From positions 4,962,501 to 5,026,500 of the forward strand of contig CM073325.1 in the NCBI GenBank assembly GCA_037043015.1: 64,000 bases of DNA. The letters are read 5' to 3'. The position numbers and the translations under genes were made by a program. Origin of the DNA: Bryum argenteum. Its lineage: Eukaryota > Streptophyta > Bryopsida > Bryales > Bryaceae. Within the stretch, counting starts at the first letter, position 1, and the number at the start of each line of letters is the position of its first letter. The notes below the pieces were generated by a model that was given only the letters and a program-made list of their open reading frames with translations, had not been told where the DNA came from and ran no database searches. Positions 48,950 to 59,316 of the stretch are shown piece after piece.

Positions 48950-49685
48950 GTCTTGAGGATTTGGGGTGGATTTCATTTTATTCCTAGTTTTTGTGTTGCA
49001 AAGCTTTGCAAACACAATTGTGTGTGGATGTAAAATAATGGATTACTGTATGTATGGTGTAGTTCTCAATTATATTTTACATGGATACAAGTTGCACTTC
49101 TCTACATCGCATAGTTAATGTGTGCAAAATAATCTATTTTGTATTTATCATTTTTGATTGAAGATGTTATTGACATGGAATAAATCACAAATTTATTGCA
49201 AAGAATATATAGGTACTATATTAAACATCATCATACGAATTATGATTCCCGAGTCTTCAATCTCATAGCCTATTTTAAACCAATATTGGAATAGAGTTAC
49301 TATTGTAGGTCATGTGGCTCAGAGTTTAATTCATAGAGCCTCATAGATCATAACGTATGAGTACTGAAGTAGTGTTTGTACGAAACATCTTTGAATTCGT
49401 GAAGATCTATACTTTTATGGAGTTCACTCGAAATGGTTATGAACTTAAAATTTAAAGTTCAAATGTATCCGTGAAAAAAGAATACTTAGCATTTCAGAAA
49501 TCAACATAGGATTCCTTTTTCATTGTGTAGTAATTACTGAAAATCGAGTAACAGAAATCTTTGAGAAATAAAAAAAGGATCCTATGCAATTTTATCTTAT
49601 TTTAGTTATATATTTAAGGAATGTTTTTAAAAAAAAATAAAAAAAAAAAAAAAAAATAAAAATAAAAACTGTACTTTGGCCCCCA

Positions 49686-51595
49686 TTTCGGTTGGCCGCC
49701 ATCGGGCGGGCGTGCGACCGGCCCGGCGACCGGCGACCGTCCCGGCGTCCGGCGACTGGCCCGGCGACCGGCCCGACGACCGCCGACCGGCGTGGGGACC
49801 GACCACGTCCCCCGGGCGACCGGTCGGTCGCTCCTTCCGCGTCCCCCCTTCCCCCTCCTCCTCTTGCCTCTCCCCAAACTCCCCGTTTGCACAACTTCGA
49901 TCACTTCCTCGCCTTGCATACCTGCATTTTCAAAAGTACTATATTTAGTCTTTATGCTCCACGTGGCGTCTAAATATGGACAGGGAATTTTCTGACAAGA
50001 GAATGTCGGGAATATCTCTTTGTCCCACGCGAGAATGTTTTATGACAAAGATACTCTTGGCTTTAAATATATCCATAGTAATGGACTTTCTTCAAGGGGA
50101 GTTAAGGCGAGCAAATCTCCACGCCAATACACTCACTTTTTGAGTTGTTGTGCCCAATTGGCTCGAATCGAAGTAAACATTTAACAATCAATATAGTGTG
50201 GTCAATTTTCTCATTTGTGAAGGCATTGAGAGTTCATGCCCTTGTTTATAAGGAAAGCAAAGGCAATGGGGCCAATTCTTATTATAAGTTAAAGACCATG
50301 CTTTTGATTGTACACCTTAATTTATTACTGTTAAAATATTCCTTCTTAACCCCTAAAGATCCATGGACACCAAAGTGGAGGTTTCCTATTTCGGGCAAAA
50401 TTTATATGAAGAGGTCAAAAGTAATAATTTTTTATTAAATTTTTTCTAGGTGGTCCTTACACCGCAAAGTGCATGTGGTAAAATTTGCATATCCACATTC
50501 CAAATTTACAACCTACATCTATAATATTTACGTTTGAAGTCCACTAAGGGCGCTTAAATTTAGTCTTTGTTTGAAATTCTTTTTGGAAATATGTTCATGA
50601 ACAATTTACTACTTGATTCCAAAGTGACCCAAGTCAAAATGTATGTCTATTTCACAAGGGTACCGTTGAGAGATTACAAAAATAATCTTCACAATTTCTA
50701 GTAATTTCCGATATAAGTCATATAACTCTTTCTTCGATTGATTGTTTTGAAAATATAAAATTTTAAATAGGCATCTCTTCTTCATTTAGAGTATCTAGTG
50801 GATAAAATCACTCGTGGATAGGATTTGTGGTTTATGGTTTAGGATGTATGAATAACTCTTTAGGATGAGTTCCAAAATAAGTGTCCTACATTAAGATTAG
50901 GATACTCCAATTGACATTCTCAACCATGCAATATTGGAATAGAGTTACTGTTGTAGGTCATGTGGTTCAAAGTTTGATTCATGAAGCCAATGGTCAATTA
51001 AATTACAAAAGGAAAATAGAGAAGAAAGATATTGATTCGAAACCAAATGAATGCCTTATGTTTGAAACATCTATTAATTTGTGAAGATTTACACTTTAAA
51101 GAGTCCACTCAAAATGGTTATGAACTTAAAATTTAGAGTTAACCCCTAAACGACCACGGCCACCGATTCGGCGTTTACAGTGAAGGAAAAAATAATTTAC
51201 AGTCAACTTCAAACGTTATGATCTCACATCTAGTGATGATCCAACGGTTAAAAATATTCACAGTACTACCAATGGTAGTCTACTTCAAGATCCTACGGAT
51301 GAAATTATCAATAATTTCCAAAAATATTGGACGTACCCCCATTAGTACATAGTGGTCTGTGTTGGGATTTCAAGCTCCCGAAACATTGTGGATTTTTAGG
51401 GGTTAAGATGTATCCGTGAGAAATAATATATTGCATTTCAGAAATCAACATAGGATTCCTTTTTTCAGTGTGTAATAATCACTGAGAATCAAATAACAAA
51501 AAACTTTGCAAAATAAAAAAGGATCCTATGCTATGTAAGATCTCTGAATTTTAAATATATATATATATATATAAAATTTTTATTTTAAAAAAAAA
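49686..51595. repeat. Duplicated non-coding unit 2 inside the giant element
   Basis: An orphan GC block (49686-49835, CGGCGACCGG units) with no gene on either side is followed by TTGCACAACTTCGATCACTTCC, CACGTGGCGTCTAAATA, TATTGGAATAGAGTTACT and finally AGGATCCTATGC near 51520. These blocks parallel unit 1 in the same order. It is shorter than unit 1 and has its own TTAA-end insertion (51139-51406). Confidence 0.6.
51139..51406. mobile_element. TTAA-end element, 268 bp, with an empty site in the sister unit
   Basis: TTAACCCCTAAACGACC at the left and GGATTTTTAGGGGTTAA at the right. The sister unit reads straight through at 49456-49470 (AAAGTTCAAATGTATCC), where this unit has AGAG, the element, then GATGTATCC. 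This is a filled/empty pair showing insertion into a TTAA-like site. Confidence 0.8.
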
Positions 51596-51619
51596 TTGAA
51601 AAAAAATTTAAAAAAAAAA

Positions 51620-51905
51620 CCGCAGCGGCCGCCCACATCGGTCGGCCGCGTTGGTCGACCGGCATGGGTCGGCCGGCATGGGTCGGCCGGCATCGAGCGG
51701 CCACGATCGGCCGGCCACATCGGTCGGCAGCAACCGGCCGGCCCGAACGACCGGCCACGATCGGCCGGCCCCAATCGGTCGACCGGATCGACCGGCCACG
51801 ATCAGTCGGCCGGACCGGCCGGCCAGCATCGGTCGCGGCCGTGATTGGCCGAGCGACTGGTCCGGCCGGCCGGTCTCTAGGGTTGGGACGGAGGGGGGAT
51901 AAAAG
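51620..51905 (+). promoter_or_regulatory. GC-rich block and TATA-like box of the RING gene
   Basis: About 270 bp of CGGTCGGCCGGCATGGGTCG- and GGCCACGATCGGCCGG-type units, then GATAAAAG (51898-51905). The ATG at 52100 follows about 200 bp later; an in-frame ATG at 51938 is also possible. Confidence 0.65.
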
Positions 51906-52099
51906 GCCTTTGGGGCCTCATTTCCCCTCACTTCTCCTTGTATTCATCCATCTCAACTGAGCTGCAACCGTGGGCATTAGCTTCTCGTGTGCTGCATTTG
52001 TGGTGGCGGGGGGAAGTCAGCGTAATACTTGCGGCTGCTGCATCGAATTTTTGCATACTTGGGATATTTTCGGGGTATTTTAAATACTCCTTACTCTTC

Positions 52100-55000
52100 A
52101 TGGCGACGGATATTGATAACACGAACATGGAGGCTAGTTCTGAACAGACCTTGAGGTCACCTGCGACAGAAACCACAAACGCAGGATTGGTGGGGACTGA
52201 GTTGGTTTTACATGAGACACCGTCAAAGAGAGTGAAACCAAAAGGAGCGAGACATGAGTTGCACTACGATATCTTGGATAATGAGGCCATCAAAGCTGAG
52301 AGCGGTTGGGCCAATGAACCGGAGGAATACTGGAGAATGGCGACGTGCAAGAAATATGTGAAGATGTATCACATTGGGAAACTTTGGCCTCGAGAATGTC
52401 ACAAAGTTAATACCAATAATTTTACTTGCAACCCTCAAACATGCAAGGATGATCACTTCCTTCATCGTGCTGAAGAAGTTTGGGTGGCATTGTTTGGAAC
52501 TCGTCCCAAGAGTAAGGGTTATTTTTCCTATACGCTCTTGAGCATGGTGTATGCTGAGCTCATATTGAAGCGCAAGGTGAACTGGAGCACATTCACGGCG
52601 AGTAGTGCATATCCTCTTTGAATCGGGAGAAATCAAAAGGATATCCCTGATAGGTTTGATCCAGAATCAAACTCTACAAAGGCCTTATTGCAGTACTTGA
52701 GGAGGAAAACTCATGAGACGGCGGAGAAGGAATCTCCTCCAACAACCACGACACATCAGGAGGATGGAAGGAATATGGTTCCTACGGATGCCCCAATCGT
52801 AGAACCAACTATAACTGATAGGCTCGAAGGTGCAAAAGTAGTTGAAGAACCTCATGTAACCCCGGTACCAACATCAAAGGAGGCAGGGCCAAGTGTAACG
52901 CCGGTACCAACATCAGAGGAGGCAGGGCCAAGTGAACCACGAGAAACCAGATCACCTACAGATGCCGTAGATGTCATTCATACGGAAAGTAGTATGGTGG
53001 AAAATTTCGTGGACTATCTGCATACGGTACCGAGCAATAAGAGATTGGTGGAGTGGTTGAAAACCGCAGAAATGATGGCTGATTGGTGCAATAAGGTAGA
53101 TAAAGACGAAGATTTGCCAGGGGATGTTAGGCATAAAGCCTCAGGCGGTTCAATAGTTGCTGTAGGCGTCAACTTCAAAGAGGTGTCAGAAAGACTTGCT
53201 ACTATATCTCCCAGTTTAGTATCAATGAGTCACCCTTTGGCAACAATGTTGCCTGGCATTATACAAGTCATGGTGAATTATGAGGCAATCATAGATCGAT
53301 TCCACCCTCTACTTGAATGAGCGAGCGAAGAATGAGCTAATCATTGAGAAATGAAAAACAACACCAAATTACGCAACGTCTCCTTGACGAGTTTTACAAG
53401 GAATTGCGGTTGTTTGGCCAAGGTCCTGCTAGCGAGTATGTGACAAAGTACGAAGAAGCAATGCGCCAAAGGCAGGCGGTAGAAGACTTAGAAGATAACC
53501 GATATAAGTATTTAAACTTCTTTCCAACACAGGATGACACTCAGGGGGCTTCATGTAGTTATGTTTATCCAGAATGTGATGCGGGTGGTAAAGACGATGG
53601 TAAAGAGGATGGTGAAAAGGATGGTAATAAAGATAAGGGGAAGACCATTATCGGGACTTCTGATAGTCTTTTTCTTTCACAAATTGATGGGGGTGGTAAA
53701 GAGGATGGTGAAGAAGAGAAGAGAAAGACGTATACCAGGGATTTATCTCCTCTCAAAGAGGTTGGTGAAGAGGATGGTAAAGAAGATAAGTAAAAAACCA
53801 TTATCGAACTAGACGATGATGACGATGATGAACTTCCTGAGGAATTGAAGTTAAGATCACAAAAGGAGGTAGATGATGGGCCATTGAGCGACAACGAGCA
53901 TGGGCGATGAAGTTCGCGGCAGTGAAGAAGGAGAGAGATGTTACAGTTGCGAAATTGGAGGAGGAAGCAAAAGCATGCTCAATGAAGTTGGAGGCTACAA
54001 GTAAAGAGAGAGATGAGGCGATCATTGAATTGGAGGCATTACGGAAAACCTTCAAAACGGTAGATTCTACAGAGGCAATCCACCTTCACCTACGCATACT
54101 ACCATGGTTGGGATGGGTTCATCGACTTCAAGATAAGAGGAGCTTGGTTTCGAGAGCAAAAGAAGATCTGAAATCGATTGCATCTACATCAAAGGAATCA
54201 CGTGAAGTTGTAGATGCTTCATTGGAGAAGTTCGTCAAGAACGGATCGAAAAAACGATATGACCCCATAGAGGTCACTTTTTGGGGGGATATTGAAGATA
54301 TGATGGAGCGTACAAACTACTCTAAGATGGGACGAAACAATGATGTTGATTGGACTATGGAGATAGAGGAAGGATGGGCGCCGTATAGTAGATTCTCATC
54401 GCACCTCCAAGAGTCAGCTCGCATAGTAATCAACACATGCGACCCTCCTCCCGCAATACTTAAAGACAAATGTGCGGTGTGCCTACATAATTTTGGTCCG
54501 GAGGGCGCATACACGTTAGGCCAATGTAGCCATAACTCTCATGTTACTTGCATATGCCGATATGCGATGACAAAATCGGTATGTCCAGTATGTCGCTCCC
54601 CATTTAGCACGAGATTCTACGAGATGATGGGCATTCGAGATCTTATGCCACCAGGGCACGAGTTCAACCGATGGAATCTTCCATTGGATCAATACCCGAA
54701 GAAATTTCTAAACTACTCGATTGGGGAAATGCTCTTCACCGGTACATCCGAATCAAAACACCAACTAGCCATTCAATTTGGTGGGGATCATGATCAGTTA
54801 TTTTGGATGACACGAGATTACGAAATAGAGATCAGGGCGAGGAATATTGAAGGTGATGAGCAACGAGAGTTGTTTTGTCGTAATTTCGGAGGGCATTGGA
54901 GCGTCGAACACAACCGTTTCTTTCGATTTCTTCCAAAGAAAGTGGAAAAGGAGAAGATGGTTCGTGTACGAAATAACCGATTCAACAAGGCTTTGGTGAA

Positions 55001-55487
55001 GAGTACAAGAAGTACGATCATACTCCAATTGGAAGAGCTCTCCGTACTCGAAATTGGAGGAGGCGCAATATACCGGATTTCGATACCGGAAAATTCTTTT
55101 GAAGATGTGGAGGTCTCTTATTGGGATGCGGTGAAGAAGTTTGATACGCGTATCGATGACGCCATTACATTTTGGAGAGAATGTCTTTTAAACCCAAAAA
55201 ACACACAACTTCTATTATTGGATGAGTTTGAAGGTGTTGTACAGGATGTCATTGCAAAGATCGAGAAGGCCATGGAAATCTTACGTAACAAACAAGTAGA
55301 TCCGAGCAAAAAGCGGAAGAGGCAATCGGGCGACGATGGGGAGGATAGTTGGCAGGCAGGTATGAGAGGCGAAATCGCAGCGGTGGATCGAGAGTATGAA
55401 GAGGGCGGTCGAATTGCCCGTCCAAGTCAAAGACCGCGTACTCGCAGTGTAGCTCAGATTGGCCAATCGGATGGATCTTCAGTTTGA
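52100..55487 (+). pseudogene. R: long coiled-coil RING-H2 protein of the giant element, frame-disrupted
   Basis: Coding signal runs for about 3.4 kb. Frame 1 (52100 or 51938 to 52619) includes ATCKKYVKMYHIGKLWPRE and a CKDDHF motif. A TGA at 52619-52621 interrupts it and the same frame resumes to 53320. A shift near 53330 leads to a Glu/Lys/Gly/Asp-rich part (53344-53793), then a TAA. Another shift near 53900 opens a 526-codon frame with a coiled coil (VKKERDVTVAKLEEEAKA) and a RING-H2 finger at about 54471-54602 (CAVC, GQCSHNSHVTC, CPVC: C-x2-C...C-x-H-x2-H-x2-C...C-x2-C). Its C-terminus carries a basic KKRKRQ signal. RING-H2 domains usually make a protein an E3 ubiquitin ligase. At least two stops and two shifts mark this copy as inactive, unless unrecognised introns exist. 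The function of the rest is unknown. Confidence 0.65.
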
Positions 55488-55519
55488 AGTTAGAATGGAT
55501 GTTGGACCTTAAGTTCCAC

Positions 55520-55587
55520 ATATATAACTATATATAACTATATATAACTATATATAACTATATATAACTATATATATATATATATAT
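55520..55587. repeat. Tandem repeat of CTATATATAA, about 5 copies, then (TA)n
   Basis: The 10-bp unit repeats just after the stop of the RING gene, in the gap between the convergent RING and transposase genes. It is TATA-like in composition but has no gene downstream in either direction. Confidence 0.85.
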
Positions 55588-55589
55588 GC

Positions 55590-56418
55590 TTTTTTTAGAT
55601 TGTATGGTTGTTGTTTTAAAAATGATGCAAATGCCACCATTGATCCATGGGGCCTTATTTTTGAAGTAAAGGGTTACAATCTTTTTTGATTTAATGTGCA
55701 TTTCTTTTGTATGCTTGAGAGTGAAGACTATCGTACGACAAGTATGTAAAAATATATGTAATATTTTTCAAAACATTAAATGTAGTCATGTAGACAATAG
55801 AATCTCCAAATGCATTTGGAGTATAACAATAAAGTACTACAGTAAACTATAACTACAAGTTCTATAATAAGTATAAGTCCTATGAACCTATACTACATAA
55901 AGATGCCAAATTCAACTACTCATCAGGACCAGAGGATTGCTCATAATCGCTATCTCCCTTCACTTCACTCCACCACTAGATCCCGTAGGATCATATTCAT
56001 AATCGCTTGGAACCTCCTCTTTGATCTTGGGTTTATTCTCTGGACATTGTATATTCCCATACTTATGCCAAGTATCAAATTCGGGAGATTAACAGGGGAT
56101 CTTCGGTTTTTTAGGCGGAACAATTGGAACCGTTGCGATTTCCGTTTATGCGACTTGGAAGTGCCAAGCATGTCTTTGTAACCCCGTGGCGAGACGAAGA
56201 ACATTGGCATTCTTTAAATACCTGCCCAACGGTACATCAGAGTCACTAGAGATGCTCCCATATTTGGCTCTTGAAAGGGATACTAAACCCTTAGACGATT
56301 TCTCCAAGGTTGTCGTAACCCTTGTAGTAGAGGGTTGAAATAAAGCGCGGGGAGTAGCACATTGATTAGATACCGATCCTTACTACCGGATGCAATATTC
56401 TCCGCGACCGGATCGAGC
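55590..56418. other. Space between the convergent RING and transposase genes
   Basis: The right part (about 56230-56418) could still belong to the transposase 3' region. I looked for the hAT C-terminal dimerisation motif on the minus strand and did not find it. Confidence 0.4.
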
Positions 56419-58550
56419 TCACATGCCCTTGATTGTGTTGCACGCAGGTCTCTTCGCATCTATCGCCTCCTTTTCCAACCGTAAACCAATAGCGATAACA
56501 GGTAGGACGTTATTTGATTTGTCCATGCCGCCTTGTGTCATTAACCGGGCTAACGGCTGCTCATCATCTAGATCATCCGCTGAAAGACCATGAGCGATAA
56601 AATCACCATTACCATCATGAACATTTGGAGCATCTTCATCATTTGAAGCGGGGAAGAAAGTCATATCATCATCTTCATCGCCAAATTCAAAAACATCATT
56701 GTCATCAGACTCTGATTCGTCCTCGACAGCTTCCTCATCATTCTCATGTACTTGGTCTTCCTCTAAATCCAAGTTCTCTCTATACCACCGCCCATCATCA
56801 CTCAACTTATCATTCTCCGCGGGACATAATTTTTGTAAAACACGCTTGCAAGCGATTGTAAGATCGGGATCGTCAGCTAACTCTTGGTCGTGTAGTAAAT
56901 AAGGATTTAAAAGTGCAGCCGCGCCATGTAAATCCGTTGTCATGAGCCGTTTCCGATGGTAAAACTCCTCTTTTGCGGTGGCCACCTCAAGTGGTTCCAA
57001 TGAGATGGGCGGTGCGTGCAAAGTATGGACATGTCTCTCAAGATCACGCATGATATGCCATGCCTTGCCCGTACTAGGAGCCTTGCCGTCGAATTCTCTC
57101 AGAGCGTACACCACGGGGGCAACCATATCCCGTAGTCTTTTGCATTGCTTCCAAAACTCATCGCTCAACACCACCTTCTTGACCTTACGTGAGAATATAA
57201 GCTTATCTCTAGCGATACCGTCTTCTTCGAGGCATAGATCGTGAAACATAGGGTCGACAACAACTTGCTCCAATGATTCCTTGACCTCCAACAAGCAATC
57301 TATCATTATGAATTGACTAGCAAATCTTGTTTTCCCGGGCATCGATGGTGAATTTCGCCCTCGTGTTTACGAAACACAAACTAGGGGCATTTGTCGCCTC
57401 TTGATAAACTTGACCATTTTCTTCGCCATGACCAAAGTATTCGCCATCCATCCAGCCTTTCCTCAATCCTCCAACAACAAGTCCATTGCATGTGTCGCAC
57501 ACCCTTGCATGAAAATGTGCGGATATTTCTCAAGGACTATTCTTGAGGCATTGAGCATTACAGAAGCATTGTCTGTGCATACTTGAACAATCTTCTCTGG
57601 TCCAACTTCTTCTATGTACTTCAACATGAGAGTTGACATGTACACCGCTGTTTTTTCTTGGCCAGTAGTATCGACAGCACCAAGAAAAAGTTCTCCGGCT
57701 TGAGTCACGAGCATCGCATTCACCAAAGGGCGACTAGTCACAAATGACCATCCATCCATAGTCAAAGTTCCTCCAAACTTCCGAAGGCTCTCAGAGAGTC
57801 TACTATCTAGTTTCTTTTGTAACTCCGTCTTTACTTCTCCTAACAACCTTGTCCGAATGTCATGGTAGGATGGTGGAGCATAGGATTTTCGAAATCCCGC
57901 AGTCTTCATCACGGCAGCTTTGAACGCATCATTGCGGGCTACTGAGAATGGTATATTTGCTTCGTAAAAAAATTTCGCCCAGAGTTTATCCAACTCCCGC
58001 CATCCGCTTCTGCAAAAGTAGCTTCAATTGAAGATTGCTTCGTTTGCTTCATAGATCCAAACATCGGGAGAGTATCCCTTATTCCCCTCATATGCATGGA
58101 GGAAGCAGAGGTTGACCCTACCAAAAGATTTGTTGAATTCATGGGGGTGCCTAGCGAGGACCCTACACAAGAGTCACTCCTAGGGGTTTCAGGAATGTCA
58201 TGTTTTGAAGCACCTGGAACGTCCGTGGATGGAGTGAGAGAACATTCACCGAGAAATAGTTCCAATTCTCCGTTATATGGAGGGAACTCCCCACCACATC
58301 TTAAAAATAACTGCCTAATTTCCCTAGGCAGCTTTGGGCAAAGGGCAGAACTCGAATCCCTATGTCCAGGAATCTTCTCGTACCCATAATGACTCAAATT
58401 CCGACTCTTCTTCTTCGAAACAATTACAAGACATAGTGAGCACTGTAGGAAGGACCCAGACGCTTTGCCTTCCTTCTCGATGTCTCTAAACCAAGGCTCA
58501 TGTGGAGCAGGGCCCATTTGATAAATAGGACGCCTCAAAGTCTTAAACAA
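56419..58550 (-). pseudogene. T: hAT (DUF659-type) transposase, broken
   Basis: Exon-like frame 58550-57939 begins MFKTLRRPIYQMGPAPHEPW and has a BED-like zinc-finger region (FLQCSLCLVIVSKKKSRNL, later SSALCPKLPREI). Near 58005 the frame shifts to one reading RELDKLWAKFFYEANIPF. Then come the DUF659 core LTMDGWSFVTSRPLVNAMLV, VQVCTDNASVMLNASRIV, and GCATHAMDLLLED. An in-frame TGA (57463-57465) follows, then GKAGWMANTLVMAKKMVKF, an in-frame TAA (57367-57369), then PGKTRFASQFIMIDCLLE and LHGAAALLNPYLL, as in plant hAT relatives. The end is acidic; the usual C-terminal dimerisation segment is not visible. With one shift and two stops in an otherwise continuous frame, the enzyme is inactive here. 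It lies beside the right terminus, facing inward, with TATATAAG at 58717-58724. Confidence 0.8.
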
Positions 58551-58716
58551 TGGTGGGACCGTGACGGGGAAAAAAATGGCAAGAGTTCCTTACGGAAATC
58601 CTCACTTCCGAACTCAATACCTACCAAGCAATGTACACATAAAATGAATTATGTGGCTCATAGCTCTTGGAAAGTGTTCAAAATTCGGAAGTGAAATGAG
58701 ACTCAATGTGTCTTCT

Positions 58717-59030
58717 CTTATATACCATCCAACTCCGAATATGACCGTTGCAATTTGAAGTTGAAATGCTCCTAAACCGTTGGATGCTCAAAAGGGCCAT
58801 CTGGCCGTTGGCGGTCGCAGGATGCGAGGGCCGGTCGCAGTGGCCGACGGCCGGTCGCCCGGGCCGACGGCCGGACCCAAGGCCGGTCACCCGCGGCCGA
58901 CGCCCGGTCGCCCTAGCCAGCCGACCGGTCGGTCGGGCCGACGGAGAGGTCGGGGACCGGCCGACGGAGAGGTCGGGGACCGGTCGAAGGGGTGGTTCGA
59001 CCAATGAACGCACCCCGTTGGTCATTTACC
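58717..59030 (-). promoter_or_regulatory. TATA box and GC-rich block of the transposase gene
   Basis: On the minus strand a block of GGCCGACGG/CGGTCGG units (58795-59030) precedes TATATAAG (58717-58724), about 170 bp before the presumed ATG at 58550. This repeats the layout of the other three genes. Confidence 0.65.
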
Positions 59031-59110
59031 CTTGGTAAAACGACCAGATTTTCTAAGTCACGGACGGTCCCCGGACCCCTGCCGGACGTCCGGACGCTGT
59101 GACATCCCTG

Positions 59111-59230
59111 ATTCGAATAGGTGGGATGAAATCTTCCAAGTCAAGTTACCTTGAAGTAAATGACGCATCTGTGGGGAGCATTTTCTAGCCGGCCTCCCAA
59201 AAGTGGCCTCTTTAATTGTAGCGATTCTTG
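59111..59230 (+). mobile_element. Right half of the host repeat split by the giant hAT element
   Basis: After the ATTCGAAT duplication the sequence GATGAAATCTTCCAAGTC / AAGTTACCTTGAAGTAAATGAC matches 17830-17875, where the flanking parts are contiguous. Confidence 0.65.
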
Positions 59231-59316
59231 TCCTTATGGTTAGGATAGTTTTTGTTGAAATTACATCATAGTCAAATTTGTGAGAATAAACTTGAAATTT
59301 TTAATAAACTCTCAAA

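Larger units (their letters stand above)
46936..49675. repeat. Duplicated non-coding unit 1 inside the giant element
   Basis: Begins in the GC block and runs through TTGCACAACTTCGAACACTTCC, CACGTGGCGTCTAAATA and onward to AGGATCCTATGC near 49590. The same order of blocks returns in 49686-51540. It contains a diverged TTAA-end element (about 47465-48000), a nested inverted-repeat element (47663-47940) and a TTTAGGG stretch (48896-48949). No gene seen. Confidence 0.6.
42291..59110. mobile_element. Giant four-gene hAT transposon, 16,820 bp
   Basis: The left terminus CAGGGATGTCA and the right terminus TGACATCCCTG are perfect 11-bp inverted repeats. ATTCGAAT flanks both sides exactly (42283-42290 and 59111-59118), the 8-bp duplication made by hAT transposases. 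A DUF659/hAT transposase gene lies at 56419-58550. Both ends carry GGACGTCC palindromes (GGACGGACGTCCGTCC at 42331-42346; CCGGACGTCCGG at 59082-59093). Gene order: kinase-like >, P <, RING-H2 >, transposase <. A CGGTCGGCCG-rich block sits before every gene, and a duplicated non-coding stretch (about 46.9-51.6 kb) fills the centre. Typical hAT elements are a few kb with one gene; the size and cargo are the unusual points. Most of its genes are broken, so this copy is probably no longer autonomous. Confidence 0.88.

Noticed and set aside
56419-57993. Introns explaining the two in-frame stops of the transposase
   Set aside because: Both flanks stay in the same frame with continuous hAT-like sequence, and no GT-AG pair of reasonable size removes only the stop codons.
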